Origin: Castellaniella sp034675905
GTDB lineage: Bacteria > Pseudomonadota > Gammaproteobacteria > Burkholderiales > Burkholderiaceae_B
DNA: 64,000 bases
Assembly: GCF_034675905.1 (NCBI RefSeq)
Contig: NZ_JAUCCV010000010.1
Span: 620,001-684,000 of the forward strand
Direction of reading: 5' to 3'
The position numbers and the translations under genes were made by a program. The notes below the pieces were generated by a model, which searched no databases, had not been told where the DNA came from, and saw only the letters and a list, made by a program, of their open reading frames with translations. Below, piece after piece: positions 43,213 to 51,774 of this stretch (position 1 is the first letter of the stretch; every line of letters starts with the position of its first letter).

Positions 43213-43593
43213 TTATTCGGCAGCGGCGTCGGTCTCGGGGCGGTCCACCAGTTCCATATAGGCCATGGGGGCGTTGTCGCCCTGACGGAAGCCCATCTTC
43301 AGCACACGGGTATAGCCGCCATTGCGGGCGGCAAAGCGCGGTCCGATGTCGTTGAACAGCTTGGTCACGACGTCGCGATCACGCAGGCGGGCGAAGGCCA
43401 GGCGGCGGTTGGCCAGCGTGGGGTTCTTGCCCAGGGTGATCAGCGGTTCCACCACACGGCGCAATTCCTTGGCCTTGGGCAGCGTGGTTTTGATGGCTTC
43501 GTGGGTCAGCAGGGACACAGCCATGTTGCGAAACATGGCCAGGCGATGGCTGCTGGTACGGTTCAGTTTGCGAAGACCGCTACGATGACGCAT
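43213..43593 (-). CDS. rplQ: 50S ribosomal protein L17
   Basis: 126 residues, full length. Begins with MRHRSGLRKLNRTSSHRLAM, the conserved L17 N-terminus. Last gene of the alpha operon; a terminator follows. The short acidic tail (DRPETDAAAE) is normal. Confidence 0.97.
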   Translation of the reverse strand: MRHRSGLRKLNRTSSHRLAMFRNMAVSLLTHEAIKTTLPKAKELRRVVEPLITLGKNPTLANRRLAFARLRDRDVVTKLFNDIGPRFAARNGGYTRVLKMGFRQGDNAPMAYMELVDRPETDAAAE

Positions 43594-43703
43594 GATAATT
43601 TCCTTGTTTGAATCTGAAACCCGGATCTTCTATCGCACAAGGCGCGGCCCGGGTGGGTTGAAAACGCATGCCCGGAACCCGGACAGGCGCAAAATTTTAG
43701 CAC

Positions 43704-43723
43704 GGGCGGGAATGCCCCCGCCC
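43704..43723 (-). other. GC-rich hairpin between rpoA and rplQ
   Basis: GGGCGGG (43704-43710) pairs with CCCGCCC (43717-43723) across a 6-base loop, 13 bases after the rpoA stop. On the minus strand it is followed by GTGCTAAAATTTTG rather than a clean T-run. It could be a partial terminator or an RNA-processing site adjusting rplQ relative to rpoA. Confidence 0.5.
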
Positions 43724-43736
43724 TATGCCGGTCGAA

Positions 43737-44738
43737 TTACGGACGCTCCAGCCCGACGGGGGGCCAGTTTTCCAGCTTCATGCCCAGAGTCAGGCCGCGT
43801 GCAGCCAGGACTTCCTTGATTTCGTTGAGCGACTTGCGACCCAGGTTCGGGGTCTTCAGCAGCTCATTTTCAGTGCGCTGGATCAGATCGCCGATATAGT
43901 AGATGTTTTCGGCCTTCAGGCAGTTGGCCGAACGCACCGTCAATTCCAGGTCGTCGACCGGGCGCAGCAGCACCGGATCGATCGGCGCGGATTGACCGCC
44001 CATCGGCAGGCTGCTGGTCGTCAGCTGACCCGCGTCCTTGTCCGCCAGGGACACGAACACCGACACCTGATCCATCAGGATGCGAGCCGACTGGCGCACG
44101 GCCTCTTCAGGGCTGATGACGCCATTGGTCAGCACATCCAGCACCAGCTTGTCCAGGTCGGTGCGCTGTTCCACCCGTGCGTTTTCGACCGCGTAGCTGA
44201 CGCGGCGCACCGGGCTGAAGGACGCATCCAGCACGATCTGGCCGATGGTGGCGGACCGATCATCGGTCAAGGCGCGCACATTGCCCGGCACATAGCCGCG
44301 GCCCTGTTCGACCTTGATCTGCATTTCGATGCGGCCATTGTCGGTCAGCGTGGCGATCAGATGATCCGGATTGACGATTTCGACGTCATGCGGCAGTTCG
44401 ATGTCACGCGCACGGATTTCACCAGGACCTTGCTTGTTCAGTTGCAGCGTGACTTCTTCACGATTGTGCAGCTTGAACACCACGCCCTTGAGGTTCAGCA
44501 GGACATCCACCACGTCTTCACGCACACCGGCGATCGTGGAATATTCATGCACGACACCGCTGATCTGAACCTCGGTCGGCGCATAGCCGGTCATGGACGA
44601 CAGCAGGATGCGGCGCAGGGCGTTGCCCAATGTGTGACCATAGCCACGCTCGAAAGGCTCCATGATGACCTTGGCGTGATTGGCGCCCAGGGACTCCACG
44701 GTAATGGTACGGGGCTTGAGAAAACCTTGTGCAGACAT
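43737..44738 (-). CDS. rpoA: RNA polymerase alpha subunit
   Basis: 333 residues. The N-terminal assembly domain has FERGYGHTLGNALRRILLSS. The C-terminal domain that binds UP elements and activators has SANCLKAENIYYIGDLIQRT and LGRKSLNEIKEVLAARGLTL. Full length. It is separated from rpsD by an unusually long 178-base spacer with hairpins. Confidence 0.98.
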   Translation of the reverse strand: MSAQGFLKPRTITVESLGANHAKVIMEPFERGYGHTLGNALRRILLSSMTGYAPTEVQISGVVHEYSTIAGVREDVVDVLLNLKGVVFKLHNREEVTLQLNKQGPGEIRARDIELPHDVEIVNPDHLIATLTDNGRIEMQIKVEQGRGYVPGNVRALTDDRSATIGQIVLDASFSPVRRVSYAVENARVEQRTDLDKLVLDVLTNGVISPEEAVRQSARILMDQVSVFVSLADKDAGQLTTSSLPMGGQSAPIDPVLLRPVDDLELTVRSANCLKAENIYYIGDLIQRTENELLKTPNLGRKSLNEIKEVLAARGLTLGMKLENWPPVGLERP

Positions 44739-44866
44739 AACTGTTCCTTTTCAATACCCTCGGCTCGTTACACCGATAAGGCTGACGGGAATGAAGGACC
44801 GGCAAAAACCGGAGCAAGACGACAGCCCGCCTCGGGCAGATGCCTGAGCGTGGGCTGATTCGCGCC

Positions 44867-44908
44867 CCCCGGCTGAAGCCGGGGACCGCATGGCGGCGCA
44901 AGGCCGCC
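44867..44908 (-). other. Stem-loops in the rpsD-rpoA spacer
   Basis: Two perfect hairpins in tandem: CCCCGGC (44867-44873) with GCCGGGG (44878-44884), and GGCGGC (44892-44897) with GCCGCC (44903-44908). A further imperfect one lies at about 44825-44856. None has a T-run. They start 8 bases after the rpsD stop and may be processing or pausing elements. Confidence 0.55.
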
Positions 44909-44916
44909 GGAATCGA

Positions 44917-45540
44917 TCAGCGGGAATACAATTCCACGACCATGGATTCGTTCACGTCATGAGCGACGTCAGCGCGATCCGGGGCCTGCTTGAAGACGCC
45001 CGACAGCTTGCCGGCGTCGACGTCCACCCACTGGGGCAGACCGTTGCCGGTCGCCAGGTCCAGAGATTCCTTGATGCGGATCTGGCTCTTGGCCTTTTCA
45101 CGAATCGAGATCACATCACCGGACTTGACCAGCATCGAAGCGATGTCGGCAGTGTGGCCGTTCAGTTCGATGGCGCGGTGGTTCACCAGCTGGCGAGCCT
45201 CGGCGCGCGTCGAGCCAAAGCCCATACGATAGACGACGTTGTCCAGACGCGATTCCAGCAGCTGGATCAGCGTCTCGCCGGTGTTGCCGCGGCGGCGTTC
45301 GGCTTCCACGAAGTAGCGGCGGAATTGCTTTTCCAGCACGCCGTACATGCGCTTGAGTTTCTGCTTTTCACGCAGCTGCAGACCGAAGTCGGAAGTGCGG
45401 GAACCCGAAGTACGGCCATGCTGACCGGGCTTGGATTCCAGTTTGCACTTGGAATCCAGCGAACGGCGGGCGCTCTTCAGGAACAGATCGGTGCCTTCGC
45501 GACGCGAAAGCTTGCATTTGGGTCCAATATAACGAGCCAA
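44917..45540 (-). CDS. rpsD: 30S ribosomal protein S4
   Basis: 207 residues, begins MARYIGPKCKLSRREGTDLF. S4 domain near LESRLDNVVYRMGFGSTRAE. The N-terminal zinc-cysteine cluster of some S4 proteins is absent. S4 represses the alpha operon in E. coli; whether it does so here is not visible. Confidence 0.98.
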   Translation of the reverse strand: MARYIGPKCKLSRREGTDLFLKSARRSLDSKCKLESKPGQHGRTSGSRTSDFGLQLREKQKLKRMYGVLEKQFRRYFVEAERRRGNTGETLIQLLESRLDNVVYRMGFGSTRAEARQLVNHRAIELNGHTADIASMLVKSGDVISIREKAKSQIRIKESLDLATGNGLPQWVDVDAGKLSGVFKQAPDRADVAHDVNESMVVELYSR

Positions 45541-45552
45541 GATGTGCTCCCC

Positions 45553-45951
45553 TTAGATACGACGACGCTTGGGCGGACGGCAGCCGTTGTGCGGCACGGG
45601 CGTGATGTCGGAAATGCTGGAGATCTTGATCCCCAAGGCATTCAAGGCACGCACAGACGATTCGCGACCGGGGCCGGGGCCCTTGATGCGAACTTCCAGC
45701 GTCTTGATGCCGTATTCCTGGGCCACGCGGCCGGCGGACTCAGCAGCAACCTGGGCTGCAAACGGGGTCGATTTACGCGAACCCTTGAAGCCTGCGCCAC
45801 CAGACGTCGCCCACGACAGAGCATTGCCCTGGCGGTCGGTGATGGTGATGATGGTATTGTTGAAAGACGCGTGAACGTGAGCAATCCCGTCCGACACGCT
45901 TTTCTTGACTTTCTTGCGGACGCGCGAGGCGCCGGCTTGTGCTTTGGCCAT
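45553..45951 (-). CDS. rpsK: 30S ribosomal protein S11
   Basis: 132 residues. Conserved GIAHVHASFNNTIITITDRQ and the C-terminal HNGCRPPKRRRI. Situated 12 bases after rpsM in the alpha operon order rpsM-rpsK-rpsD-rpoA-rplQ. Confidence 0.98.
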   Translation of the reverse strand: MAKAQAGASRVRKKVKKSVSDGIAHVHASFNNTIITITDRQGNALSWATSGGAGFKGSRKSTPFAAQVAAESAGRVAQEYGIKTLEVRIKGPGPGRESSVRALNALGIKISSISDITPVPHNGCRPPKRRRI

Positions 45952-45963
45952 GTTGATTCCTAT

Positions 45964-46329
45964 TTATTTCTTCAGGGACGCTGCTGCGCGACGCGGCCCC
46001 TTGCGGGTGCGAGCGTTCGTGCGAGTACGCTGACCGCGCACCGGCAGGCCACGTTTGTGGCGCATGCCACGATACGTGCCCAGGTCGATCAGACGCTTGA
46101 TCGACAGCTGCACTTCACGACGCAGGTCGCCTTCCACTGTAAAGGAATGCACCTGTTCGCGGACCTTTTCCAACTCTGCGTCGCTCAGGTCCTTGATCTT
46201 TTTGGAATATTCGATGCCGGTCGCTTCGCAGATCTTGCGGGCGCGCGAACGGCCGATGCCGAAAATCGCGGTCAAGCCGATCTCGGCGTGTTGATGCGGC
46301 GGAATATTAATGCCAGCAATACGGGCCAT
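45964..46329 (-). CDS. rpsM: 30S ribosomal protein S13
   Basis: 121 residues. MARIAGINIPPHQHAEIGLT at the N-terminus and GLPVRGQRTRTNARTRKGPR at the C-terminus. First gene of the alpha group, following rpmJ. Confidence 0.98.
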   Translation of the reverse strand: MARIAGINIPPHQHAEIGLTAIFGIGRSRARKICEATGIEYSKKIKDLSDAELEKVREQVHSFTVEGDLRREVQLSIKRLIDLGTYRGMRHKRGLPVRGQRTRTNARTRKGPRRAAASLKK

Positions 46330-46362
46330 GACTGTTCCTCGTGAAATCCGTGATGCCCGGCC

Positions 46363-46476
46363 TTAGCCTTGGCGTTGCTTATGACGCGGGTCGGTGCAGA
46401 TAACTCGCACCACACCGTGACGTTTGATGATTTTGCAGTTGCGGCAGATCCGCTTTACCGATGCCATTACCTTCAT
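46363..46476 (-). CDS. rpmJ: 50S ribosomal protein L36 (zinc-binding form)
   Basis: 37 residues, read directly on the minus strand from ATG at 46476 to TAA at 46363-46365: MKVMASVKRICRNCKIIKRH and onward to RHKQRQG. The zinc ligands Cys11, Cys14, Cys27 and His32 are all present, so this is the zinc-binding C+ form. Preceded by AGGAGAATCCC. Lies between infA and rpsM. Confidence 0.95.
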   Translation of the reverse strand: MKVMASVKRICRNCKIIKRHGVVRVICTDPRHKQRQG

Positions 46477-46504
46477 GGGATTCTCCTGGTTTTTGACCGG
46501 CCGC

Positions 46505-46723
46505 CTATTTGGAGCGGAAAACTATCCTGGCGCGCGACAGGTCATAGGGCGTGAGCTCCACTGTGACCTTGTCACCCGGAAGGATCCGGATGTAGTGCAT
46601 ACGCATCTTGCCTGAAATATGGCCCAGCACCATGTGACCGTTTTCCAGCTTGACACGAAACGTTGCGTTAGGAAGGTTTTCCACGACCTCCCCTTGCATC
46701 TGAATGACGTCGTCCTTGGACAT
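46505..46723 (-). CDS. infA: Translation initiation factor IF-1
   Basis: 72 residues, OB-fold. MSKDDVIQMQGEVVENLPNA and GHISGKMRMHYIRILPGDKV are conserved. Placement between secY and rpmJ is the ancestral arrangement and differs from E. coli, where infA is elsewhere. The sequence fits the betaproteobacterial chromosomal copy. Confidence 0.97.
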   Translation of the reverse strand: MSKDDVIQMQGEVVENLPNATFRVKLENGHMVLGHISGKMRMHYIRILPGDKVTVELTPYDLSRARIVFRSK

Positions 46724-46728
46724 GATTG

Positions 46729-48051
46729 TTAGCGCATCGGAAGACCCGCGCCCTTGAAGTTCGCCTTCCGGAGCAACGAATCATACTGTTGGGACATTAC
46801 ATAGGCCTGAGCCTGAGCCATGAAGTCCATGGCGACGACGACAATAATCAGTAGCGAGGTACCGCCGAAATAGAACGGTACATTCCAGCGCATCTGCATC
46901 AATTCGGGCAACAGACAGACCAAAGTGACATAGATGGCCCCCGACAGCGTCAGACGCATCAGGATCTTGTCGATATAGCGGGCAGTCTGTTCGCCAGGCC
47001 GGATACCAGGCACAAACGCACCGCTTTTCTTCAGGTTGTCTGCTGTTTCGCGGCTATTGAACACCAAGGCCGTATAGAAAAAGCAGAAGAAAATAATCAG
47101 ACCGGAATACAAGGTCACATACAGCGGCTGGCGCGGCGACAAAGCAGCAGCCAGATCACCCAGCCAGCGCATGTTCGGGTTGCTGGAGAACCAGCTGGTC
47201 ACCGTGGCCGGCAGCAGGATGATGGACGATGCAAAGATCGGCGGAATCACCCCGGACATGTTCAGCTTCAGCGGCAGGTGCGAAGACTGGCCGCCATAGA
47301 GCTTGTTGCCGACCTGACGTTTTGCATAGTTCACGGTGATGCGACGCTGACCGCGTTCGACATACACCACGAAATACGTCACGGCGACCACCAGAGCCAG
47401 GATGAACAGCACCGACAGCACCGACATCGCATCTGTACGGACCAGATCCAGCATGCCGCCCAGCGCACCAGGCAGTCCGGCGACGATCCCGGCGAAAATC
47501 AGCAGCGAAATGCCGTTGCCCAGACCGCGTTCGGTAATCTGTTCACCCAGCCACATCAGGAACATGGAGCCCGTGACCAGCGTCACGATCGTCGTGAAGC
47601 GGAACATCAGCCCCGGATCGATGACCAGACCCGGCTGCGATTCCAGGGCGACGGAAATCCCCACTGCCTGGAACAGCGCCAGAAACACGGTGCCGTAGCG
47701 GGTGTACTGCGTGATCTTGCGTTGCCCGGACTGGCCTTCTTTTTTGATGGCCTCCAGGGTCGGCACAACCACTGCCAGCAGCTGCATGATGATGGCTGCC
47801 GAAATGTACGGCATGATCCCCAGGGCCAGAACGGAGAACCGTTCCAACGCCCCGCCGGAGAACATGTTGAACAGCCCCAGGATACCGCCCTGGTTCTGCT
47901 GGAACAGATCAGCCAGGGAATCAGGATTGATTCCCGGCACGGGGATGTGCGTCCCCATGCGATAGACGATCAGAGCCAGCACGAGGAACAGAATGCGGCG
48001 CTTGAGGTCGCCGTATCCTGCGCTGGGCTTATGTGCCTGAGCTTTCGCCAC
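46729..48051 (-). CDS. secY: Protein translocase subunit SecY
   Basis: Main channel of the Sec translocon. 440 residues with ten hydrophobic segments; starts with GTG at 48051 (MAKAQAHKPSAGYGDLKRRI). Conserved YRMGTHIPVPGINPDSLADL, the plug/pore region ISAAIIMQLLAVVVPTLEAI and FVPGIRPGEQTARYIDKIL. Five bases separate it from infA. Confidence 0.98.
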   Translation of the reverse strand: MAKAQAHKPSAGYGDLKRRILFLVLALIVYRMGTHIPVPGINPDSLADLFQQNQGGILGLFNMFSGGALERFSVLALGIMPYISAAIIMQLLAVVVPTLEAIKKEGQSGQRKITQYTRYGTVFLALFQAVGISVALESQPGLVIDPGLMFRFTTIVTLVTGSMFLMWLGEQITERGLGNGISLLIFAGIVAGLPGALGGMLDLVRTDAMSVLSVLFILALVVAVTYFVVYVERGQRRITVNYAKRQVGNKLYGGQSSHLPLKLNMSGVIPPIFASSIILLPATVTSWFSSNPNMRWLGDLAAALSPRQPLYVTLYSGLIIFFCFFYTALVFNSRETADNLKKSGAFVPGIRPGEQTARYIDKILMRLTLSGAIYVTLVCLLPELMQMRWNVPFYFGGTSLLIIVVVAMDFMAQAQAYVMSQQYDSLLRKANFKGAGLPMR

Positions 48052-48060
48052 TGCTGCCCC

Positions 48061-48501
48061 TTACGCCAGCGAACCGCCGGCGGCCTCGATCGCGGCGCGA
48101 GCGCCGGCCGTTGCAGTGATGCCTTTCAGATCGACCTTGCGGCTGATCTCGCCGGTCTTGATGACCTTGACGTAACGCACCAGTTCGCCCACCAGGCCAG
48201 CGGCCTTGAGCACCTGCACATCGATATCATCGATGGGCAGCGCTTGCAGGTCGGACAGGCGGATCTCGGCCTTCAGGTGACGACCCAGCGGGGTGAAACC
48301 ACGCTTGGGCAGGCGACGCTGCAGCGGCATTTGACCGCCTTCGAAACCGACCTTGTGGAAACCACCAGCACGGGATTTCTGACCCTTGTGGCCGCGACCG
48401 GCCGTCTTGCCCAGGCCGGAGCCGATGCCACGGCCCACGCGACGGCGCGGACGCTTGGCGCCTTCGGCGGGCGCGAGTGTATTCAGTTGAGTGACGGACA
48501 T
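48061..48501 (-). CDS. rplO: 50S ribosomal protein L15
   Basis: 146 residues. Glycine- and arginine-rich N-terminus (RRVGRGIGSGLGKTAGRGHK) and GFEGGQMPLQRRLPKRGF, characteristic of L15. Lies between rpmD and secY in normal spc order. Confidence 0.98.
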   Translation of the reverse strand: MSVTQLNTLAPAEGAKRPRRRVGRGIGSGLGKTAGRGHKGQKSRAGGFHKVGFEGGQMPLQRRLPKRGFTPLGRHLKAEIRLSDLQALPIDDIDVQVLKAAGLVGELVRYVKVIKTGEISRKVDLKGITATAGARAAIEAAGGSLA

Positions 48502-48515
48502 CTGAATTCCTTTGT

Positions 48516-48701
48516 TCAGGCTTCCGAGACCGTGACCAGATAATCCACCTTGCGGATCATCCCACGCACCTCGGGAGTATCGATCAGGACGCGGCTGCTG
48601 TTGACCTTGCCCAAGCCCAGACCACGCACGGTGGCGCGATGGGATTTATGAGTGCCGATCACGGAGCGCACGAGCGTGACTTTAATTTGCTTCTGTGCCA
48701 T
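48516..48701 (-). CDS. rpmD: 50S ribosomal protein L30
   Basis: 61 residues. KVTLVRSVIGTHKSHRATVR followed by GLGLGKVNSSRVL is the L30 signature. Three bases separate it from rpsE. Normal spc order. Confidence 0.97.
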   Translation of the reverse strand: MAQKQIKVTLVRSVIGTHKSHRATVRGLGLGKVNSSRVLIDTPEVRGMIRKVDYLVTVSEA

Positions 48702-48704
48702 GAC

Positions 48705-49226
48705 TTACCCCAGGATTTCTTCGACGGTCTTGCCGCGCTTGGCAGCGATTTCCGACGGGGTGGAGCACGCGCGCAGACCATTCAGCGTGGCGCGCACCAT
48801 GTTGTAGGGGTTGCTGGAGCCGAGGCTTTTGGCCACGACGTTACGCACACCCATGACTTCGAAGATCGCGCGCATCGGGCCGCCGGCGATCACGCCGGTA
48901 CCTTCGGCTGCCGGCGAGATCAGCACCGTCGAGGCGCCGTGCTTGCCCACCACAGTGTGGTGCAGCGTGCCGTTCTTCAAAGAGACTTTGAGCAGACCAC
49001 GACGGGCCTGTTCCATGGCCTTTTGAACCGCCACGGGCACTTCACGGGCCTTGCCCTTGCCCATGCCGATGCGGCCATCGCCATCACCGACCACGGTCAG
49101 TGCTGCGAAGCTCATGGTACGACCACCTTTGACGACCTTGCTGACGCGGTTGACCGCAATCATCTTTTCGCGCATGCCGTCGTCGCGTTCCTGCTCGGCG
49201 GCGTGCTTGCCTTGTGCTTTAGCCAT
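48705..49226 (-). CDS. rpsE: 30S ribosomal protein S5
   Basis: 173 residues. KMIAVNRVSKVVKGGRTMSF and IGMGKGKAREVPVAVQKAME are the conserved RNA-binding parts; the spectinomycin loop (VKGGR) is intact and wild-type-like. Normal position in the spc operon. Confidence 0.98.
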   Translation of the reverse strand: MAKAQGKHAAEQERDDGMREKMIAVNRVSKVVKGGRTMSFAALTVVGDGDGRIGMGKGKAREVPVAVQKAMEQARRGLLKVSLKNGTLHHTVVGKHGASTVLISPAAEGTGVIAGGPMRAIFEVMGVRNVVAKSLGSSNPYNMVRATLNGLRACSTPSEIAAKRGKTVEEILG

Positions 49227-49235
49227 GTGATTCCC

Positions 49236-49601
49236 TTAGAACTTCAAGCCGGCTTCACGCGCGGCTTCGGCCAGCGCCTTGACGCGGCCATGGTAACGGA
49301 AGCCCGAACGGTCGAAAGCGACGAGCTCGATGCCGGCAGCCTTGGCCTTTTCAGCCACAAGCTTGCCGACCAGGCTGGCGGCGGCGGCATTGCCACCGTT
49401 GGCCTTCTGGCTGGCGAGTTCCTTGCGGAGTGCGGGCTCGAGCGTGGAAACGCTGACGAGCACACGATCGCCTTCCGGCGAAATGATGTTGGCGTAGATG
49501 TGCAGATTCGTACGGTGCACCGCCAGGCGATGCACACGCAGTTCGTGAATCTTGCGGCGGGTAGCCGCAGCACGACGCAAACGGGAGAGTTTCTTGTCCA
49601 T
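49236..49601 (-). CDS. rplR: 50S ribosomal protein L18
   Basis: 121 residues, 5S rRNA-binding. Conserved LRVHRTN-like region (ELRVHRLAVHRTNLHIYANI) and AFDRSGFRYHGRVKALAEAA at the C-terminus. Between rplF and rpsE. Confidence 0.98.
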   Translation of the reverse strand: MDKKLSRLRRAAATRRKIHELRVHRLAVHRTNLHIYANIISPEGDRVLVSVSTLEPALRKELASQKANGGNAAAASLVGKLVAEKAKAAGIELVAFDRSGFRYHGRVKALAEAAREAGLKF

Positions 49602-49622
49602 GATTCGTCCTTGCCTGCGTGC

Positions 49623-50156
49623 TTATTTCTTCTTGGTTTCCTTCAGGATGATGCGTTCGTCCGCATAACGCACGCCCTTGCCCTTATAGGGTTCGGGTTC
49701 GCGATAAGCGCGGATTTCGGCAGCCACCTGACCGACGACCTGTTTGTCGGAGCCCTTGACCAAGATTTCAGTCTGGGACGGGCACTCGATCTTGATCCCG
49801 TTGGGGATGTCGTGCAGCACATCGTGCGAGAAGCCCAGTTGCAGCTTCAGCACATCGCCTTGAACCTGAGCGCGGAAACCCACGCCCACCAGGTTCAGAC
49901 GACGCTCAAAACCTGCACTGACCCCGGTTACCATGTTGTTGACCAGCGCACGCATGGTGCCGGACATTGCATTGGCCTGACGGGAATCATTGGCGGCGAC
50001 AAACGTCAGCTGGCCGTCTTCCTGGGCGATGCGGACGCTGCCGTCCAATGCCTGGCTCAGGGAACCCAAGGGGCCCTTGACGGAGATCTGACCGGCGCTG
50101 ATCGAAGCTTCGACGCCTTTCGGCAGTACGACGGGATATTTAGCGATACGTGACAT
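49623..50156 (-). CDS. rplF: 50S ribosomal protein L6
   Basis: 177 residues. N-terminal SRIAKYPVVLPKGVEASISA and C-terminal EPYKGKGVRYADERIILKET are typical of L6. Normal spc order. Confidence 0.98.
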   Translation of the reverse strand: MSRIAKYPVVLPKGVEASISAGQISVKGPLGSLSQALDGSVRIAQEDGQLTFVAANDSRQANAMSGTMRALVNNMVTGVSAGFERRLNLVGVGFRAQVQGDVLKLQLGFSHDVLHDIPNGIKIECPSQTEILVKGSDKQVVGQVAAEIRAYREPEPYKGKGVRYADERIILKETKKK

Positions 50157-50169
50157 AGTAGATTTCCCC

Positions 50170-50565
50170 TTATGCCACGTAGCAGAGCACTTCGCCGCCG
50201 ACGCCGGTGGCGCGGGCCTTGCGGTCCGTCATCACGCCACGCGGGGTGGAAACGATCGCCACGCCCAGGCCGTTCATGACCTGAGGAATGGTGGTGCTGC
50301 TCTTGTAGATGCGCAGGCCAGGACGCGAGACGCGGTCGATGCGCTCGATCACCGGGCGACCGGCATAATATTTCAAGGTGATTTCCAGCTGCGGCTTGGC
50401 TTGTTCGCCCGCCACGCGGAAATCGTCAATGTAGCCTTCGTCTTTCAGCACGGCCGCGATAGCGGCTTTCAGCTTAGAGGAGGGCATGGAAACCGACGTC
50501 TTGTTGACCATCTGTGCATTACGCACGCGGGTCAGCATATCGGCGATGGGATCGCTCATGCTCAT
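50170..50565 (-). CDS. rpsH: 30S ribosomal protein S8
   Basis: 131 residues. DPIADMLTRVRNAQMVNKTS and the C-terminal GVMTDRKARATGVGGEVLCY. Two ATGs are possible (50565 and 50559); the first has AGGAG 8 bases upstream and is preferred. In E. coli S8 represses the spc operon by binding near rplE. Confidence 0.98.
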   Translation of the reverse strand: MSMSDPIADMLTRVRNAQMVNKTSVSMPSSKLKAAIAAVLKDEGYIDDFRVAGEQAKPQLEITLKYYAGRPVIERIDRVSRPGLRIYKSSTTIPQVMNGLGVAIVSTPRGVMTDRKARATGVGGEVLCYVA

Positions 50566-50576
50566 GTGTGATTCTC

Positions 50577-50882
50577 CTACCAGCTGGCCTTGGTCATGCC
50601 CGGCACTTCGCCGCGCATAGCCATTTCACGCAGTTTGTGACGCGTCAGCCCGAACTTGCTGAACACGCCGCGAGAACGCCCCGTCACCACGCAGCGATTA
50701 CGCTGGCGAGTGGGGTTGGCGTTGCGCGGCAGTTGTTGCAGGGCCAGGCGAGCCTGATAGCGTTCTTCGTCGGATTTGGACTGATCAGCAATGATTGCTT
50801 TCAGTTCAGTGCGCTTTGCTGCGAATTTCTCAGCCAGCTTGGCGCGCTTGATATCGCGATTGATGAGGGAAAGTTTTGCCAC
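50577..50882 (-). CDS. rpsN: 30S ribosomal protein S14 (zinc-free long form)
   Basis: 101 residues, the long form without the CxxC zinc motifs of short S14. C-terminal RNRCVVTGRSRGVFSKFGLT and SRxxxRxMAxxGxxPGxxKASW pattern (ending PGMTKASW). Between rplE and rpsH. Confidence 0.98.
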   Translation of the reverse strand: MAKLSLINRDIKRAKLAEKFAAKRTELKAIIADQSKSDEERYQARLALQQLPRNANPTRQRNRCVVTGRSRGVFSKFGLTRHKLREMAMRGEVPGMTKASW

Positions 50883-50891
50883 GTCAGCCCC

Positions 50892-51431
50892 TTAGTTGCG
50901 GAAGGGGAAGCTGAATGCGCTCAAGAGCGCCTTGGCTTCCTCGTCGGTCTTTGCGGTGGTGGTGATGCTGATGTTCATCCCACGCACGGCATCGATCTTG
51001 TCGTATTCGATTTCCGGGAAGATGATCTGTTCCTTCACCCCGATGTTGTAGTTGCCACGACCGTCAAAAGCACGGCCCGACACACCACGAAAGTCGCGCA
51101 CACGCGGCAGGGCGACAGAGATCAGACGATCCAGAAATTCGTACATGCGCTGACCACGCAGCGTCACCATGCAACCGATCGGGTAGTCTTCACGAATCTT
51201 GAAGCCGGCGATAGCCTTGCGGGTCTTCGTGACGACGGGTTTCTGACCGGCGATCTTCGTCATGTCGCCAACGGCGTTTTCAATGATCTTTTTGTCAGAA
51301 ACGGCCTCGGATACACCCATGTTCAGGGTGATCTTGGTAATGCGAGGCACTTGCATGATCGACTGATAGCCGAATTTCGCCTGCAGGTCGGCAGCGACCT
51401 TGGTGCGGTAGAAGTCTTGTAAACGAGCCAT
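50892..51431 (-). CDS. rplE: 50S ribosomal protein L5
   Basis: 179 residues, 5S rRNA-binding. MARLQDFYRTKVAADLQAKF, VVTKTRKAIAGFKIREDYPI and VTLRGQRMYEFLDRLISVAL are the conserved parts. Normal order and length. Confidence 0.98.
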   Translation of the reverse strand: MARLQDFYRTKVAADLQAKFGYQSIMQVPRITKITLNMGVSEAVSDKKIIENAVGDMTKIAGQKPVVTKTRKAIAGFKIREDYPIGCMVTLRGQRMYEFLDRLISVALPRVRDFRGVSGRAFDGRGNYNIGVKEQIIFPEIEYDKIDAVRGMNISITTTAKTDEEAKALLSAFSFPFRN

Positions 51432-51443
51432 TTGATGCGCCCC

Positions 51444-51764
51444 TTATGCCTTCGCGCCAACGACAGCGCCGTTGGAACGGAAAATGCGGACCTTGGCCCC
51501 GTCCACGACCTTGACGCCGACACGGTCGCCCTTGCCGGTTTCAGGGTTGAAGAGCGCCACATTGGAGATGTGAATGGGCAGCGTCTTGTCGATGATGCCG
51601 CCGGGCGTGCCCGCCATGGGATTGCCCTTGGCGTGCTTCTTGACGACATTGATGCCTTCGACCAACACGTGATCGGCATCGACGCGAGCTACCACGGTGC
51701 CGCGGCGGCTGCGATCGCGGCCAGTCAGCACGACGACTTCGTCGCCTTTACGAATATTTTCCAT
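51444..51764 (-). CDS. rplX: 50S ribosomal protein L24
   Basis: 106 residues. KOW motif region IRKGDEVVVLTGRDRSRRGT and VEGINVVKKHAKGNP; GGIIDKTLPIHISNVALFNP follows. Between rplN and rplE. Confidence 0.97.
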   Translation of the reverse strand: MENIRKGDEVVVLTGRDRSRRGTVVARVDADHVLVEGINVVKKHAKGNPMAGTPGGIIDKTLPIHISNVALFNPETGKGDRVGVKVVDGAKVRIFRSNGAVVGAKA

Positions 51765-51774
51765 GATCTGCTCC

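Noticed and set aside
44890..46344. 484-codon plus-strand open frame across rpsD, rpsK and rpsM
   Set aside because: It runs antisense through three ribosomal protein genes and their spacers.
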